Part shown: positions 11,440 to 20,672 of the stretch, piece by piece | Layout of the letters: the number at the start of each line of letters is the position of its first letter | How positions within the stretch are numbered: the first letter of the stretch is position 1 | From: Streptomyces sp. R41 | Lineage (GTDB): Bacteria > Actinomycetota > Actinomycetes > Streptomycetales > Streptomycetaceae | DNA length: 64,000 nt | Direction: 5' to 3' | NCBI RefSeq assembly: GCF_041053055.1 | Contig: NZ_CP163443.1 | Location: 2,046,001-2,110,000 of the forward strand | Program-made: the position numbers and the translations under genes | Notes under the pieces: generated by a model | The model's database searches: none | The model's input: the letters and a program-made list of their open reading frames with translations, nothing else | Told to the model about the DNA's origin: nothing

Positions 11440-13647
11440 TCAGCGCGGGAAGGGGGTGAAGTCGACGTCGAAGTTCACGGGGAAGCTGCGCGGCCTGGTG
11501 CCGGTGGCCCGCGCGTAGGCGTTGGCGATGGCGCCCACGGCTGCCGGAACACCCAGCTCACCCGCGCCGCCCGGCTCGTGGTCCGTCGGCAGGACGAAGA
11601 TCCGTACGTCCTTCGGGGAGTCCTTCTGACGTGCGTAGTGGAACTGCGAGTAGCTCGCCTCCAGGGGGAGCCCCTTGTCGATGTGGAGCCCCGCCCGCAG
11701 CGTGGTGGAGATCGCGTCCGTGAGTCCCCCGAGCAGCTGTGCCTCCAGTCCGCGCGGATTGATCGGCCGCCCCACGTCCGCCGCGATGACCGCCCTCGTC
11801 ACCCGCGGCTTCTTGGGATCGGTGGCATCGATCTCGACGAGACAGGCGGTGCAGGACTTGTACTCGTCGTGGAATCCGACGCCCTGGGCCCAGCCGGCGG
11901 GCAGCGCCCGGCCCCAGTCGCCCTCGTCCGCGACCTTGTCGAGCACGGCGCGCTGCCGGTCCGTCTTGAGGAAGGAGCGGCGGAAGGCGACCGGATCCTG
12001 GCCGAGCTTCGCCGCCAGTTCGTCGACGACGATCTCCTCGGCGCCGCGTGTGTTGGCCGAGTACACCGAGCGCCACGATCCTGTGTGCATCTTCAACGGC
12101 ACTTCGGTGAGCGCCCGGGTCGTGACACCGAAGTTGTAGGGGGACTTCACCGTGGTCAGGAACAGGGTCTGCGCGAAGGTCGCGTTGCCGAGGCCGGTGG
12201 GCAGGCCGGCCGCGGCGGCGGTGATCGCGTCCCCGAGACCGTGGCGGAAGTCGGTCTCCACGGCCGCCACCTGGTGGACGAAGGTGAGCACCTGCCCTGC
12301 CGCGTAGGTGGCACGGATCCTGTGGTGGGTCGCGGGCCGCATCCGGCCGTGCCGCATGTCGTCGATCCGCGACCACATGAGCCTGACCGGGCGGCCGGTC
12401 TTCTTGGACACCACGGCCGCCTCCAGGGCCGCGTCGTAGAACAGCCGGCGCCCGAAGGAGCCGCCCGACTGCACCACATGGACCTTGACCTTGCTCACCG
12501 GCAGTCCGACGGCCTGCGCGATGGCCGCCTGGGCGACGATCGGCGACTTCATGCCCGACCAGATCTCGGCCCCGTCCGCGCGTACGTCGGCCACGGCGGA
12601 GTTGGTCTCCATCGGCGCGTGACTCGCGAAGGCGAAGTCGAACTCGGCGTCCACCTTCTTGACCAGAAGCCCGAGCAGATCCAGTGACGGCGTGGCGGCC
12701 TTCAGCTTCGCGCGGATGTCGTCGTCCGAGAGCGCGTCGACCGTGCCGCCGCCCCAGGTGACGTCCAGGGCCTCCTTGGCGTCGAGTGCCTGACCGAAGG
12801 TCTCGGCGACCACGGCGACGCCGGTGTCGATGGTGACCACCTCGAGGACGCCGGGCATGGCGCGTACGACGGCCTCGTTGTTGACCGACTTCACCGTGCC
12901 GTTGATGCTCGGCGGCCGGCGCACCATGCAGGGCTTGGCGCCGGGGACGTCGAGGTCGAGCGTGTACGCGTGCTTGCCGGTGACCAGCGCGCGGGCGTCG
13001 ATGCGGGAAGTGGGGGTGCCGACGAGAGTGTGCTCGGACTCCCTCTTGGGCGTGACGGTCAGCGCGCCCAGGTCGAGGGAGGCGGCACCTGCCGACAGCG
13101 TGCCGTAGGAAGCGGTGCGGCCGTCCGGTGCGGTCACCACTCCTTGACGGACCGTCAAGTCATGGGCGTTCAAGCCCCATTGCTGCGCGGCCGCGCCCAC
13201 CATGCGGGCCCGCGCGGCCGCTGCCGTGTGCCGTACGGGGTCGTACAGCGAACGGATGGAGTTGGAGCTGCCGGTCAGCTGGTTGAACAGCAACTCGGGC
13301 CGGGCGTCCTCCAGTTGGACGCGTACGCGGTCGAGCGGTGTGTCCAGCTCCTCGGCCACCAGCATGGCGACCGCCGTGGTCAGGCCCTGCCCGACCTCCT
13401 CGCGCGGCAGCCGGAAGTGCACGATGCCGTCCTCGTCGACGCTGAGGACCAGCATGCCGGCGGTGGGCTTGCCCGCCAGGATGAGCAGATCGCCGAGGTC
13501 GACCAGATCGGCCGGCGCCGGCGGCGTGGGAATCGCCGCCTCCGCGGTGTCGGGGCCGATGACGTCCAGACCGATCCTGGTCGCAACGGCCAAGGCGGGC
13601 GCGGCCACCAGGTAGGTGAGGAAGCTGCGCCTGGCGTGTCCAGTCAT
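11440..13647 (-). CDS. Tat-exported molybdopterin-binding large subunit (isoquinoline 1-oxidoreductase beta-like)
   Basis: Catalytic subunit of a two-subunit molybdenum hydroxylase acting on an unknown aldehyde or N-heterocycle. The 735-aa protein begins MTGHARRSFLTYLVAAPAL, a twin-arginine signal, so the enzyme is probably outside the membrane. Mo-cofactor motifs include VQSGGSFGRR and the C-terminal GAGELGVPAA, where the Glu is the expected catalytic base. Start at ATG 13647 (GGAG upstream) because it places the RR motif correctly; an upstream in-frame start at 13719 would bury it. These two genes sit between aroE and aroC, an unusual place for them. Confidence 0.92.
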   Translation of the reverse strand: MTGHARRSFLTYLVAAPALAVATRIGLDVIGPDTAEAAIPTPPAPADLVDLGDLLILAGKPTAGMLVLSVDEDGIVHFRLPREEVGQGLTTAVAMLVAEELDTPLDRVRVQLEDARPELLFNQLTGSSNSIRSLYDPVRHTAAAARARMVGAAAQQWGLNAHDLTVRQGVVTAPDGRTASYGTLSAGAASLDLGALTVTPKRESEHTLVGTPTSRIDARALVTGKHAYTLDLDVPGAKPCMVRRPPSINGTVKSVNNEAVVRAMPGVLEVVTIDTGVAVVAETFGQALDAKEALDVTWGGGTVDALSDDDIRAKLKAATPSLDLLGLLVKKVDAEFDFAFASHAPMETNSAVADVRADGAEIWSGMKSPIVAQAAIAQAVGLPVSKVKVHVVQSGGSFGRRLFYDAALEAAVVSKKTGRPVRLMWSRIDDMRHGRMRPATHHRIRATYAAGQVLTFVHQVAAVETDFRHGLGDAITAAAAGLPTGLGNATFAQTLFLTTVKSPYNFGVTTRALTEVPLKMHTGSWRSVYSANTRGAEEIVVDELAAKLGQDPVAFRRSFLKTDRQRAVLDKVADEGDWGRALPAGWAQGVGFHDEYKSCTACLVEIDATDPKKPRVTRAVIAADVGRPINPRGLEAQLLGGLTDAISTTLRAGLHIDKGLPLEASYSQFHYARQKDSPKDVRIFVLPTDHEPGGAGELGVPAAVGAIANAYARATGTRPRSFPVNFDVDFTPFPR

Positions 13648-13785
13648 GGGGGCTCCGTTCACGCGCCCGTCACCGTCGTCGGGCCGCCCGGAGATCTTTA
13701 CCGGAGGTAAGCCCCGCACTCAAGAGCGCACACATGATCGGACCATCAGCCGCCAACCCCTCACAGGCCCCCCCCCGCCGAACCC

Positions 13786-14625
13786 CTACCGGGCGGCGAG
13801 CGCGTGCTCCCCCGCCTTCCGCATGGCGTCGATCGGAGCGGGCGAACGACCCGTCATCTGCTCCACCTGGAGCACCGCCTGGTGCACCAGCAGGTCGAGA
13901 CCGCTGACCACGGCACCGCCGTACGCGGACCAGCGCGCCGCGAGGGCCGTGGGCCACGGGTCGTACAGCACGTCGAAGAGGGTCGCGGGCCGCTCCGGGA
14001 CGGCGGCGGCGAGCGCGTCCGTGGCGCCGGCCGGGGTCGTGGCGATCACCAGCGGCGCCCGCAACGCCTGCTCCGCTTCCGCCCAGTCCTCGATCCGCAC
14101 CTCGAGGTCGAGCCGCTCGCCCCACTGCCGCATTTCGGCGGCCCGCGCCTCGCTGCGGACGTACGCGACGACCTCGCCGGTGCAGACCCGGGCGAGCGCG
14201 GCCAGCGCGGAGGACGCGGTGGCGCCCGCGCCGAGGACGGCGGCGGAGTCCACCTCCTCGATCCCCCGCTCCCGCAGTGCGGCGACCATCCCGGGAATGT
14301 CCGTGTTGTCGCCGACGCGTCGGCCGTCCTCGGTGAACACCACCGTGTTGACCGCCTCGACCGAGGCCGCCGTGTCGGTGATCTCGTCGAGCAGCGGAAT
14401 CACCGCGCGCTTGAGCGGCATGGTCAAGGACAACCCGGCCCACTCCGGCCCGAGCTCCCCGAAGAACCCGGGCAACGCGTCCTCGTCGACCTCGAAACGG
14501 TCGTACGACCAGTCGCCGAGCCCCAGCTCCTTGTACGCGGCGCGGTGCAGCACCGGGGAGAGGGAGTGGGCGATGGGAGAACCGAGTACGGCGGCCCGGC
14601 GGGCGTCAGTTGCCCGAGCTTTCAT
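13786..14625 (-). CDS. aroE: Shikimate dehydrogenase
   Basis: Reduces 3-dehydroshikimate with NADPH. The 279-aa protein has the substrate motif VLGSPIAHSLSPVLH near the N-terminus, the catalytic region LTMPLKRAVIPLLDE (Lys conserved) and the dinucleotide glycine loop VLGAGATASSAL. ATG at 14625 with AAGGA 8 nt upstream lies inside the 3' end of mltG: a 20-nt overlap implying coupling. The intervening molybdenum hydroxylase separates it from aroC, aroK and aroB. Confidence 0.95.
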   Translation of the reverse strand: MKARATDARRAAVLGSPIAHSLSPVLHRAAYKELGLGDWSYDRFEVDEDALPGFFGELGPEWAGLSLTMPLKRAVIPLLDEITDTAASVEAVNTVVFTEDGRRVGDNTDIPGMVAALRERGIEEVDSAAVLGAGATASSALAALARVCTGEVVAYVRSEARAAEMRQWGERLDLEVRIEDWAEAEQALRAPLVIATTPAGATDALAAAVPERPATLFDVLYDPWPTALAARWSAYGGAVVSGLDLLVHQAVLQVEQMTGRSPAPIDAMRKAGEHALAAR

Positions 14626-16441
14626 TGAATTTTTCCTTGAGCCTCTGGAATTCGGCGTACGTCTTGGCGAATTCGGTGTTGTTCTGACCGTCGGTCGCCA
14701 CGAAGTAGATCCAGCCGTCGCTCGTCGGGTTGAGCGCCGCCCTCAATGCGTCATCACCCGGGTTGCCGATCGGTCCGGGCGGCAGACCCTTCTGCGTGTA
14801 CGTGTTGTACGGGTCCTTGTTGCTGTTGATCTCGGACTCGCTGATGTGGATCTTACTCTGGCCCTTCAAGTAGTTGAAGGTCGAGTCGAACTGGAGCAGC
14901 CGGTTGGTCTCGGTGTTGGTGGACTTCAGGCGGTTGTAGACGACCTCGGCCATCTTCCGGAAGTCGTCATGGGTCTTTCCTTCGGCCTGGACGAGGCTCG
15001 CGACCGTGACGAGCTGCAGCGGGTTGTCCAGGTTGAGAGTCTTGGCCTTCGCGTCGAGGTCCAGCGCGTTGTACTTCGCCGTGGCCTGCGCCACCATTTT
15101 CTTCAGTACGTCCTCGGCCTTCATACCCTTCGCCGCGGGATATGTGGCCGGGTAGAGGAATCCTTCCAGCGGGTCCTTGATAGAGCGGTTGCTGTTCGCC
15201 CAGGACGGGAGTCCGAGACTCTTGTATTCCTTCTTGGCAACCTTCGCGGTGGTGCCCTTGGCGAGGTCGAGCCTCTTGTCGATGTCCGCATAGACAATGG
15301 CGTTACGCCGCCCCGGGGCGACGATCACGTTGGCCTGGCTCTTGGGATCGAGCATCAACTTGACGGCACTCGCTGCCGACATCTCCTTCTTCAGGAGATA
15401 GGCGCCCGCCTGGATCAGTTTCCCTTTGGGATTGTTCTGCTGAGCGGACACGAAGGCGTCGACGCTTTTGACGACGCCCTTTTCCTTCAGCGCCTTACCG
15501 ATGTCGTAACCGCCTGCGCCCGAAGGAATCTCGACCGACACCTGCCCAGTGCCGTCACCCGCATAGTCGGGCGCCGGGCCGAAACGATTCTGGTAGAACT
15601 GATACCCGAAATATCCGACTCCGCCGAGCCCGCCGCCGAAGACCAGCACGACCACCAGGCAAGCGCAGCCGCTGCGGCGCTTCTTGCCCTTCGTGCCACC
15701 CTTGCCGCGCCGGTCCCCACGGCCGGCCTTCGGATCGTCGTCGTCGAAGTCGTCGTCATCGTCGCCACCACCGGCGAAGAAGGCGTGTTCGCCCTGGTCG
15801 GGACCCGGGTCCCAGTCCGTCTGCGGCTCGGGTTCGGCGCGCCGACGAGCGGGCGGCTCCGGCGGCGGGTAGGCGTCGGGGGTGCCGTAGTAGTCGGGCT
15901 GCTCACCGTTGTACTGGCTCGCGTAGGGGTCGGCCGGATCGGCGGGGTACGGGACGTGCGGGTGCGTCCCGGTGCCCCAGCCACCGTCGTCGTACTGCTG
16001 CTGCCGCTGACCGCCGTACTGCTGTTGCCCCTGGTCGACGTACTGCTGACCTTGGTACTGCTGCTGCCCTTGGCCGTTGTACTGGTGCTGTGCCTGGTCC
16101 GCGTACTGCTGGTGCCCCTGAGCGGGGAACTGCTGCTGACCCTGGTCCTGATACTGCTGCTGCCCCTGACCCTGGCTCTGGTCCTGATACTGGCCCTGGC
16201 CCTGATACTGCTGCTGGCCCTGGCTGTCATACTGCTGCTGGCCGTACGCGCCCTGCTGGCCCGTGCTCCAGTCGCCGTACTGCGCCTGCTGCTGCTGTTG
16301 CGGCTGCTGCGGATAGTGCTGCGGCTGGCCGCCGTAGGGGGACTGGCCGTCGGCGGCCTGTCCTCCCCATCCGCCGTCCCCGTACAACGGGTCCTCCGGA
16401 TGCCACGGTTCGGAGCCTGGGCCCCGGCCATACTCAGTCAT
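14606..16441 (-). CDS. mltG: Endolytic transglycosylase MltG with long Gln-rich cytoplasmic tail
   Basis: Cleaves nascent glycan strands at the membrane and probably sets glycan length. The 611-aa protein is nearly twice E. coli MltG length. Residues 1-160 are Gln/Gly/Tyr-rich imperfect repeats (QGQQQYQ-like), 160-225 Pro-rich, 226-236 a run of Asp, 241-257 basic, then one transmembrane helix (about 258-281) and the extracellular YceG domain. The catalytic Glu lies in ASLVQAEGK, aligned with ASIVEKET of E. coli. Start at ATG 16441 (MTEYGRG); upstream codons are Arg/Ser-rich and unlike homologues. Tail function unknown; a protein-interaction or condensate role is speculative. Confidence 0.92.
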   Translation of the reverse strand: MTEYGRGPGSEPWHPEDPLYGDGGWGGQAADGQSPYGGQPQHYPQQPQQQQQAQYGDWSTGQQGAYGQQQYDSQGQQQYQGQGQYQDQSQGQGQQQYQDQGQQQFPAQGHQQYADQAQHQYNGQGQQQYQGQQYVDQGQQQYGGQRQQQYDDGGWGTGTHPHVPYPADPADPYASQYNGEQPDYYGTPDAYPPPEPPARRRAEPEPQTDWDPGPDQGEHAFFAGGGDDDDDFDDDDPKAGRGDRRGKGGTKGKKRRSGCACLVVVLVFGGGLGGVGYFGYQFYQNRFGPAPDYAGDGTGQVSVEIPSGAGGYDIGKALKEKGVVKSVDAFVSAQQNNPKGKLIQAGAYLLKKEMSAASAVKLMLDPKSQANVIVAPGRRNAIVYADIDKRLDLAKGTTAKVAKKEYKSLGLPSWANSNRSIKDPLEGFLYPATYPAAKGMKAEDVLKKMVAQATAKYNALDLDAKAKTLNLDNPLQLVTVASLVQAEGKTHDDFRKMAEVVYNRLKSTNTETNRLLQFDSTFNYLKGQSKIHISESEINSNKDPYNTYTQKGLPPGPIGNPGDDALRAALNPTSDGWIYFVATDGQNNTEFAKTYAEFQRLKEKFNESSGN

Positions 16442-16564
16442 CGATCCCCTACGAGCCGCGAGGCGGTGGCTGCTGGCGCTTGTGGCACGGCTCCCGTCCG
16501 CCTCTTTGCTGTGCGGCGGCTGTTCGAACACCACCGCATCGCGCGGAACGTTACCGTATCGCGA

Positions 16565-17029
16565 TCAGATGACCACTTCGACGCCCTCGCCGGGAGACTT
16601 ACCTGACACCCGTTCGGATTCCAGAGCCTGCTGCAGAATGATGACGGCGGCGGCCTGGTCGATCACGGACCTGCCCTTCTTGGACTTCACGCCCGAGGCC
16701 CGCAGTCCCTGACTGGCCGTCACTGTGGTCATCCTCTCGTCCACGAGCCGCACCGGAACGGGGGCGATCCCCCGGGCGAGCTCCTGGGCGAAGGCGCGGA
16801 CCTTGACCGCGGCCGGGCCCTCGCCGCCCTTGAGGGAGCGAGGGAGCCCGACGACGACCTCGATCGGCTCGTACTCCTCGACGAGTTGCCCCAGCCGGCG
16901 ATGGGCGGCCGGGATGTCACGCCCCGGGACCGTCTCCACCGGTGTCGCGAGGATCCCGTCGGGATCGCACGAGGCGACCCCGATGCGGGCGTCCCCGACA
17001 TCGATGGCGAGACGACGTCCTCTACGCAT
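16565..17029 (-). CDS. ruvX: RNase H-fold protein RuvX/YqgF
   Basis: The YqgF/RuvX family is implicated in 16S rRNA 5'-end processing and, in mycobacteria, Holliday-junction resolution. The 154-aa protein opens with the RNase H-like strand LAIDVGDARIGVASCDPDG, has VVGLPRSLKG and a conserved VDERMTTV segment with catalytic acidic residues. ATG at 17029; 10 nt after the alaS stop. The alaS-ruvX-mltG-aroE order is standard in actinobacteria. Confidence 0.93.
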   Translation of the reverse strand: MRRGRRLAIDVGDARIGVASCDPDGILATPVETVPGRDIPAAHRRLGQLVEEYEPIEVVVGLPRSLKGGEGPAAVKVRAFAQELARGIAPVPVRLVDERMTTVTASQGLRASGVKSKKGRSVIDQAAAVIILQQALESERVSGKSPGEGVEVVI

Positions 17030-17039
17030 GTCCCTGGCC

Positions 17040-19712
17040 TTACTTGGCCGTCTCGGCGACCAGGCGCTCGACCGCGTCGACGGCCTCGCCGATGGCGGCC
17101 GGGTTCTGGCCGCCGCCCTGGGCGACGTCCGGCTTGCCGCCACCGCCGCCGCCGAGGGTCTTGGCGGCCGTGCGGACCAGGTCGCCGGCCTTGAGGCCGC
17201 GCTCGCGGGCGGCGTCGTTGGTGGCGATGACCGTCAGCGGCTTGCCGTTCGCCACGGTGAACAGGGCGACCACGGCGGCACGGCCGCCCTGGATGCGGCC
17301 GCGCACGTCGAGGACCAGCTTGCGCAGGTCGTCGGCGGTGGTGCCGTCCGGGACCCGGCCGGTGACCAGGGCGACGCCGTGCACGTCCTTGGCGGACTCG
17401 ACGAGACCGGCGGCGGCCTGCAGGACCTTCTCCGCGCGGAACTTCTCGATCTCCTTCTCGGCGTCCTTCAGCTTGCCGAGCATGGCGGAGATCTTCTCCG
17501 GGAGCTCCTCCGGACGGCCCTTGACCAGCTCCTGGAGCTGGGCGACGACCGTGTGCTCGCGGGCCAGGAAGTTGTAGGCGTCGACGCCGACCAGGGCCTC
17601 GATGCGGCGGACGCCGGAGCCGATCGACGACTCGCCGAGCAGCTTCACCAGGCCGAGCTGGGCGGTGTTGTGGACGTGCGTGCCGCCGCACAGCTCCTTG
17701 GAGAAGTCGCCGATGGTGACGACGCGGACGCGCTCGCCGTACTTCTCGCCGAACTCGGCGATGGCGCCCTGCTTCTTGGCCTCGTCGATGCTCATGATCT
17801 CGGCCTGGACGTCCAGGTCGCGGGCGAGCACCTCGTTGATCTGCTGCTCGACGTCGGTCATCACGGCCGTCGGTACGGCGGACGGGGAGCCGAAGTCGAA
17901 GCGGAAGCGGCCGGGCTGGTTCTCCGAACCGGCCTGGGCGGCCGTCGGGCCGAGGGCGTCGCGAAGGGCCTGGTGCGTGAGGTGCGTGGCCGAGTGGGCG
18001 CGGGCGATGGCCTTGCGACGGCGTTCGTCGATGGAGGCCTGGGCCTTGGCGCCGACGGTCACCTCGCCGACCTGGACGACGCCCTTGTGGACGTACACAC
18101 CCGGGACCGGCTTCTGGCAGTCGCGGATCTCGATGATGGCTCCGGTGTCCACCTTGATGCGGCCGGTGTCGCCGATCTGGCCGCCGCCCTCGGCGTAGAA
18201 CGGGGTGCGGTCGAGGACGATCTCGACCTCGTCGCCCTCGGTGGCGGCGGGCGACGAGGCACCGTCGACCAGGATGCCGACGATCGTCGACTCGCCCTCG
18301 GTGCGGTCGTAGCCGATGAAGTCGGTCTCACCGGCGGCGTCGGCGATCTGGCGGTAGGCGCCGAGGTCGGCGTGGCCGGTCTTCTTGGCCCGGGCGTCGG
18401 CCTTGGCCTGGTCCCGCTGCTGCTTCATCAGGCGCCGGAAGCCGTCCTCGTCCACGGAAAGGCCCTGTTCGGCGGCCATTTCGAGGGTGAGGTCGATCGG
18501 GAAGCCCCAGGTGTCGTGGAGCAGGAAGGCCTTGTCACCGGGGAGTACCTTGCCGCCGGCGGCCTTGGTCTCCGTGACGGCGGTGTCGAGGATGTTCGTG
18601 CCGGCCTTCAGCGTCTTGACGAAGGCGGCCTCCTCGGCGAGGGCCACCGTCTCGATGCGCTGCCGGTCGGAGACGAGCTCCGGGTACTGCTGGCCCATCA
18701 TCTCGATGACGACGTCGATGAGGTCCTTGACGACCGGACCGGTGGCGCCGAGCAGCCGCATGTTGCGGATGGCGCGGCGCATGATGCGGCGCAGCACGTA
18801 GCCGCGGCCCTCGTTGCCGGGGGTGACGCCGTCGCCGATGAGCATCACGGACGTCCGCATGTGGTCGGTGACCACGCGCAGCGAGACGTCGGAGTCATGG
18901 GCGGCGCCGTACTCGACGCCCGTCAGCTCGGTGGCCTTCTTGATGACGGCCATGGAGGTGTCGATCTCGTACATGTTCTGCACGCCCTGCAGAATCATGG
19001 CGAGGCGTTCCATGCCGAGGCCGGTGTCGATGTTCTTGCTGGGCAGCTCGCCGAGGATCTCGAAGTCCTCCTTCGAGGTGCCCTCGCCACGCTCGTACTG
19101 CATGAAGACCAGGTTCCAGATCTCCACGTACCGCTCGTCGTTGACGGCCGGGCCGCCCTCGACGCCGAACTCGGGGCCACGGTCGTAGTTGATCTCGGAA
19201 CACGGGCCGCAGGGGCCCGGGACGCCCATGGACCAGTAGTTGTCCTTCTTGCCGAGGCGCTGGATGCGCTCGGCGGGGACACCGATCTTGTCGCGCCAGA
19301 TGGCCTCGGCCTCGTCGTCCTCCAGGTAGACCGTGATCCACAGGCGCTCGGGGTCGAGCCCGTAACCACCCTTGTCCTGGGGCGAGGTGAGCAGCTCCCA
19401 GGCGTGGGTGATGGCGCCTTCCTTGAAGTAGTCACCGAAGGAGAAGTTGCCGCACATCTGGAAGAACGTGCCGTGCCGGGTGGTCTTGCCGACCTCTTCG
19501 ATGTCGGGCGTGCGCACGCACTTCTGCACGCTGGTGGCGCGCGCGAAGGGCGGCTTGACCTCGCCGAGGAAGTACGGCTTGAAGGGGACCATGCCGGCCG
19601 GGACGAGGAGCAGAGTCGGGTCGTCCGCGATGAGCGACGCCGAAGGGACGACGGTGTGACCGCGCTCCTCGAAGAAGCTCAACCAGCGGCGGCGAATCTC
19701 GGCCGACTCCAT
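17040..19712 (-). CDS. alaS: Alanyl-tRNA synthetase
   Basis: Charges tRNA-Ala. The 890-aa protein has, in order, the class II catalytic core ([11 protein letters not shown] and [13 protein letters not shown]), the tRNA-binding domain, the editing domain with HxxxH in [12 protein letters not shown] plus CGGTHVHNT, and a C-terminal Gly-rich C-Ala/DHHA1 region. ATG at 19712 shares one nucleotide with the upstream stop (TGATG). Full-length with no missing catalytic residues. Confidence 0.98.
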   Translation of the reverse strand: MESAEIRRRWLSFFEERGHTVVPSASLIADDPTLLLVPAGMVPFKPYFLGEVKPPFARATSVQKCVRTPDIEEVGKTTRHGTFFQMCGNFSFGDYFKEGAITHAWELLTSPQDKGGYGLDPERLWITVYLEDDEAEAIWRDKIGVPAERIQRLGKKDNYWSMGVPGPCGPCSEINYDRGPEFGVEGGPAVNDERYVEIWNLVFMQYERGEGTSKEDFEILGELPSKNIDTGLGMERLAMILQGVQNMYEIDTSMAVIKKATELTGVEYGAAHDSDVSLRVVTDHMRTSVMLIGDGVTPGNEGRGYVLRRIMRRAIRNMRLLGATGPVVKDLIDVVIEMMGQQYPELVSDRQRIETVALAEEAAFVKTLKAGTNILDTAVTETKAAGGKVLPGDKAFLLHDTWGFPIDLTLEMAAEQGLSVDEDGFRRLMKQQRDQAKADARAKKTGHADLGAYRQIADAAGETDFIGYDRTEGESTIVGILVDGASSPAATEGDEVEIVLDRTPFYAEGGGQIGDTGRIKVDTGAIIEIRDCQKPVPGVYVHKGVVQVGEVTVGAKAQASIDERRRKAIARAHSATHLTHQALRDALGPTAAQAGSENQPGRFRFDFGSPSAVPTAVMTDVEQQINEVLARDLDVQAEIMSIDEAKKQGAIAEFGEKYGERVRVVTIGDFSKELCGGTHVHNTAQLGLVKLLGESSIGSGVRRIEALVGVDAYNFLAREHTVVAQLQELVKGRPEELPEKISAMLGKLKDAEKEIEKFRAEKVLQAAAGLVESAKDVHGVALVTGRVPDGTTADDLRKLVLDVRGRIQGGRAAVVALFTVANGKPLTVIATNDAARERGLKAGDLVRTAAKTLGGGGGGKPDVAQGGGQNPAAIGEAVDAVERLVAETAK

Positions 19713-20062
19713 CAGTGGTCCTCATTCCGGTTGTACGAGTACGTCGACCTCTCGACGTACGTCGGGTTCTTGCTGTACTTCGGGTTGTTGCTGTTCTCGA
19801 TGGCCGTGACGCGCCGGGGGGCGGGGAGTTCGGGATGGGTGTCGAGCCCGAGCGCCTCGTCGAGTTCGGCCTCCCGCTGGGCCATGCCGTCGCGGACGTC
19901 GAGCGCGAAGTCCTTGAGCCGGTGGCCCGCCTCGATCGCCTTGTTCGCGGCCTGTGCCGCGAGGCTTTCGGGGGTCAGCTGCCTGAGCTTGCGGTTGACC
20001 TTGGTGGTGGCCCACACACCAGCGGCTGCGCCGGCGGTGAACCAGAACGTACGGCGGAACAT
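19712..20062 (-). CDS. DUF6167-like small membrane-associated protein
   Basis: A 116-aa protein of unknown function found upstream of alaS in Streptomyces, from memory. It has an N-terminal hydrophobic stretch ([17 protein letters not shown]), an amphipathic helix with [16 protein letters not shown], and a Tyr/Asn-rich C-terminus. It resembles a short membrane-anchored helical protein. The stop overlaps the alaS start by 1 nt; it lies 7 nt downstream of the DUF948-like gene. Confidence 0.8.
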   Translation of the reverse strand: MFRRTFWFTAGAAAGVWATTKVNRKLRQLTPESLAAQAANKAIEAGHRLKDFALDVRDGMAQREAELDEALGLDTHPELPAPRRVTAIENSNNPKYSKNPTYVERSTYSYNRNEDH

Positions 20063-20069
20063 CGCTGCG

Positions 20070-20504
20070 TCAGTCCTTCTTCCGCTTTCCCCGTCGCGCG
20101 GACGGGACGGTGCGGCCCACGATCACGGTACGTCGGGACGCCTTGTCGGGCACATTCTCACGACGGCCTCCGATGGCCCGGCGCACGCCGTAGCCGAACG
20201 CCGCGACCTTCACCAGGGGGCCGCCGAAGGTGGAGGCGACGGTGGACGACAGCGCCGACGCGTTCGACGTGACCTCCTGGACGTCCGACGCGATGGCGTC
20301 GACCCGCTCGATCTGCGTCTGTGCGGAGCGCACGGCCGCGGAGGCGTCTGCCAGGAGCGGGACGGCCTGGTCGGTCACGTCCGCGACGAGCTTGGTGGTC
20401 GCCCTGAGCGTCTGGGCCAGCCTCGCCAGCGCGACGGCGAGGAAGGAGACCAGGATCGCCCAGAAGACGGCCACCAGGATGCCGGCCACCTCTCCACCGG
20501 ACAC
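20070..20504 (-). CDS. DUF948-like membrane protein
   Basis: A 144-aa protein with an N-terminal transmembrane helix (VAGILVAVFWAILVSFLAVAL), a predicted coiled-coil segment with spaced Val, Leu and Ile (about residues 35-85), and a very basic C-terminus (SARRGKRKKD). This is the layout of DUF948, a general-stress-like membrane family. GTG start at 20504 with GGAGCAGG upstream. It probably forms an operon with the next small protein and alaS. Confidence 0.8.
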   Translation of the reverse strand: MSGGEVAGILVAVFWAILVSFLAVALARLAQTLRATTKLVADVTDQAVPLLADASAAVRSAQTQIERVDAIASDVQEVTSNASALSSTVASTFGGPLVKVAAFGYGVRRAIGGRRENVPDKASRRTVIVGRTVPSARRGKRKKD

Positions 20505-20672
20505 TGGCGCACCTGCTCCCTGATACGTGCATTGAACATCGGAACCAAAAAATCAGTCCCCCGAGCCTATCGCGCCGGGGCTGCCGCTCCGTACCGCATT
20601 AACGGCTGCCCGCGGCGGAGTTACGCGAAGCGATTGTACGGACCGCTTACGGGTCAGTACGCTCCGTGTCCC

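Noticed and set aside
14606..14625. Alternative, later start for aroE to avoid overlap with mltG
   Set aside because: The overlapping ATG has a good AAGGA at 8-nt spacing and keeps the family N-terminus; 20-nt overlaps are acceptable.
13616..16606. Plus-strand frame of about 996 codons over aroE and mltG
   Set aside because: Antisense shadow; its Leu/Val-rich segments arise from the Gln-rich and acidic coding of mltG.
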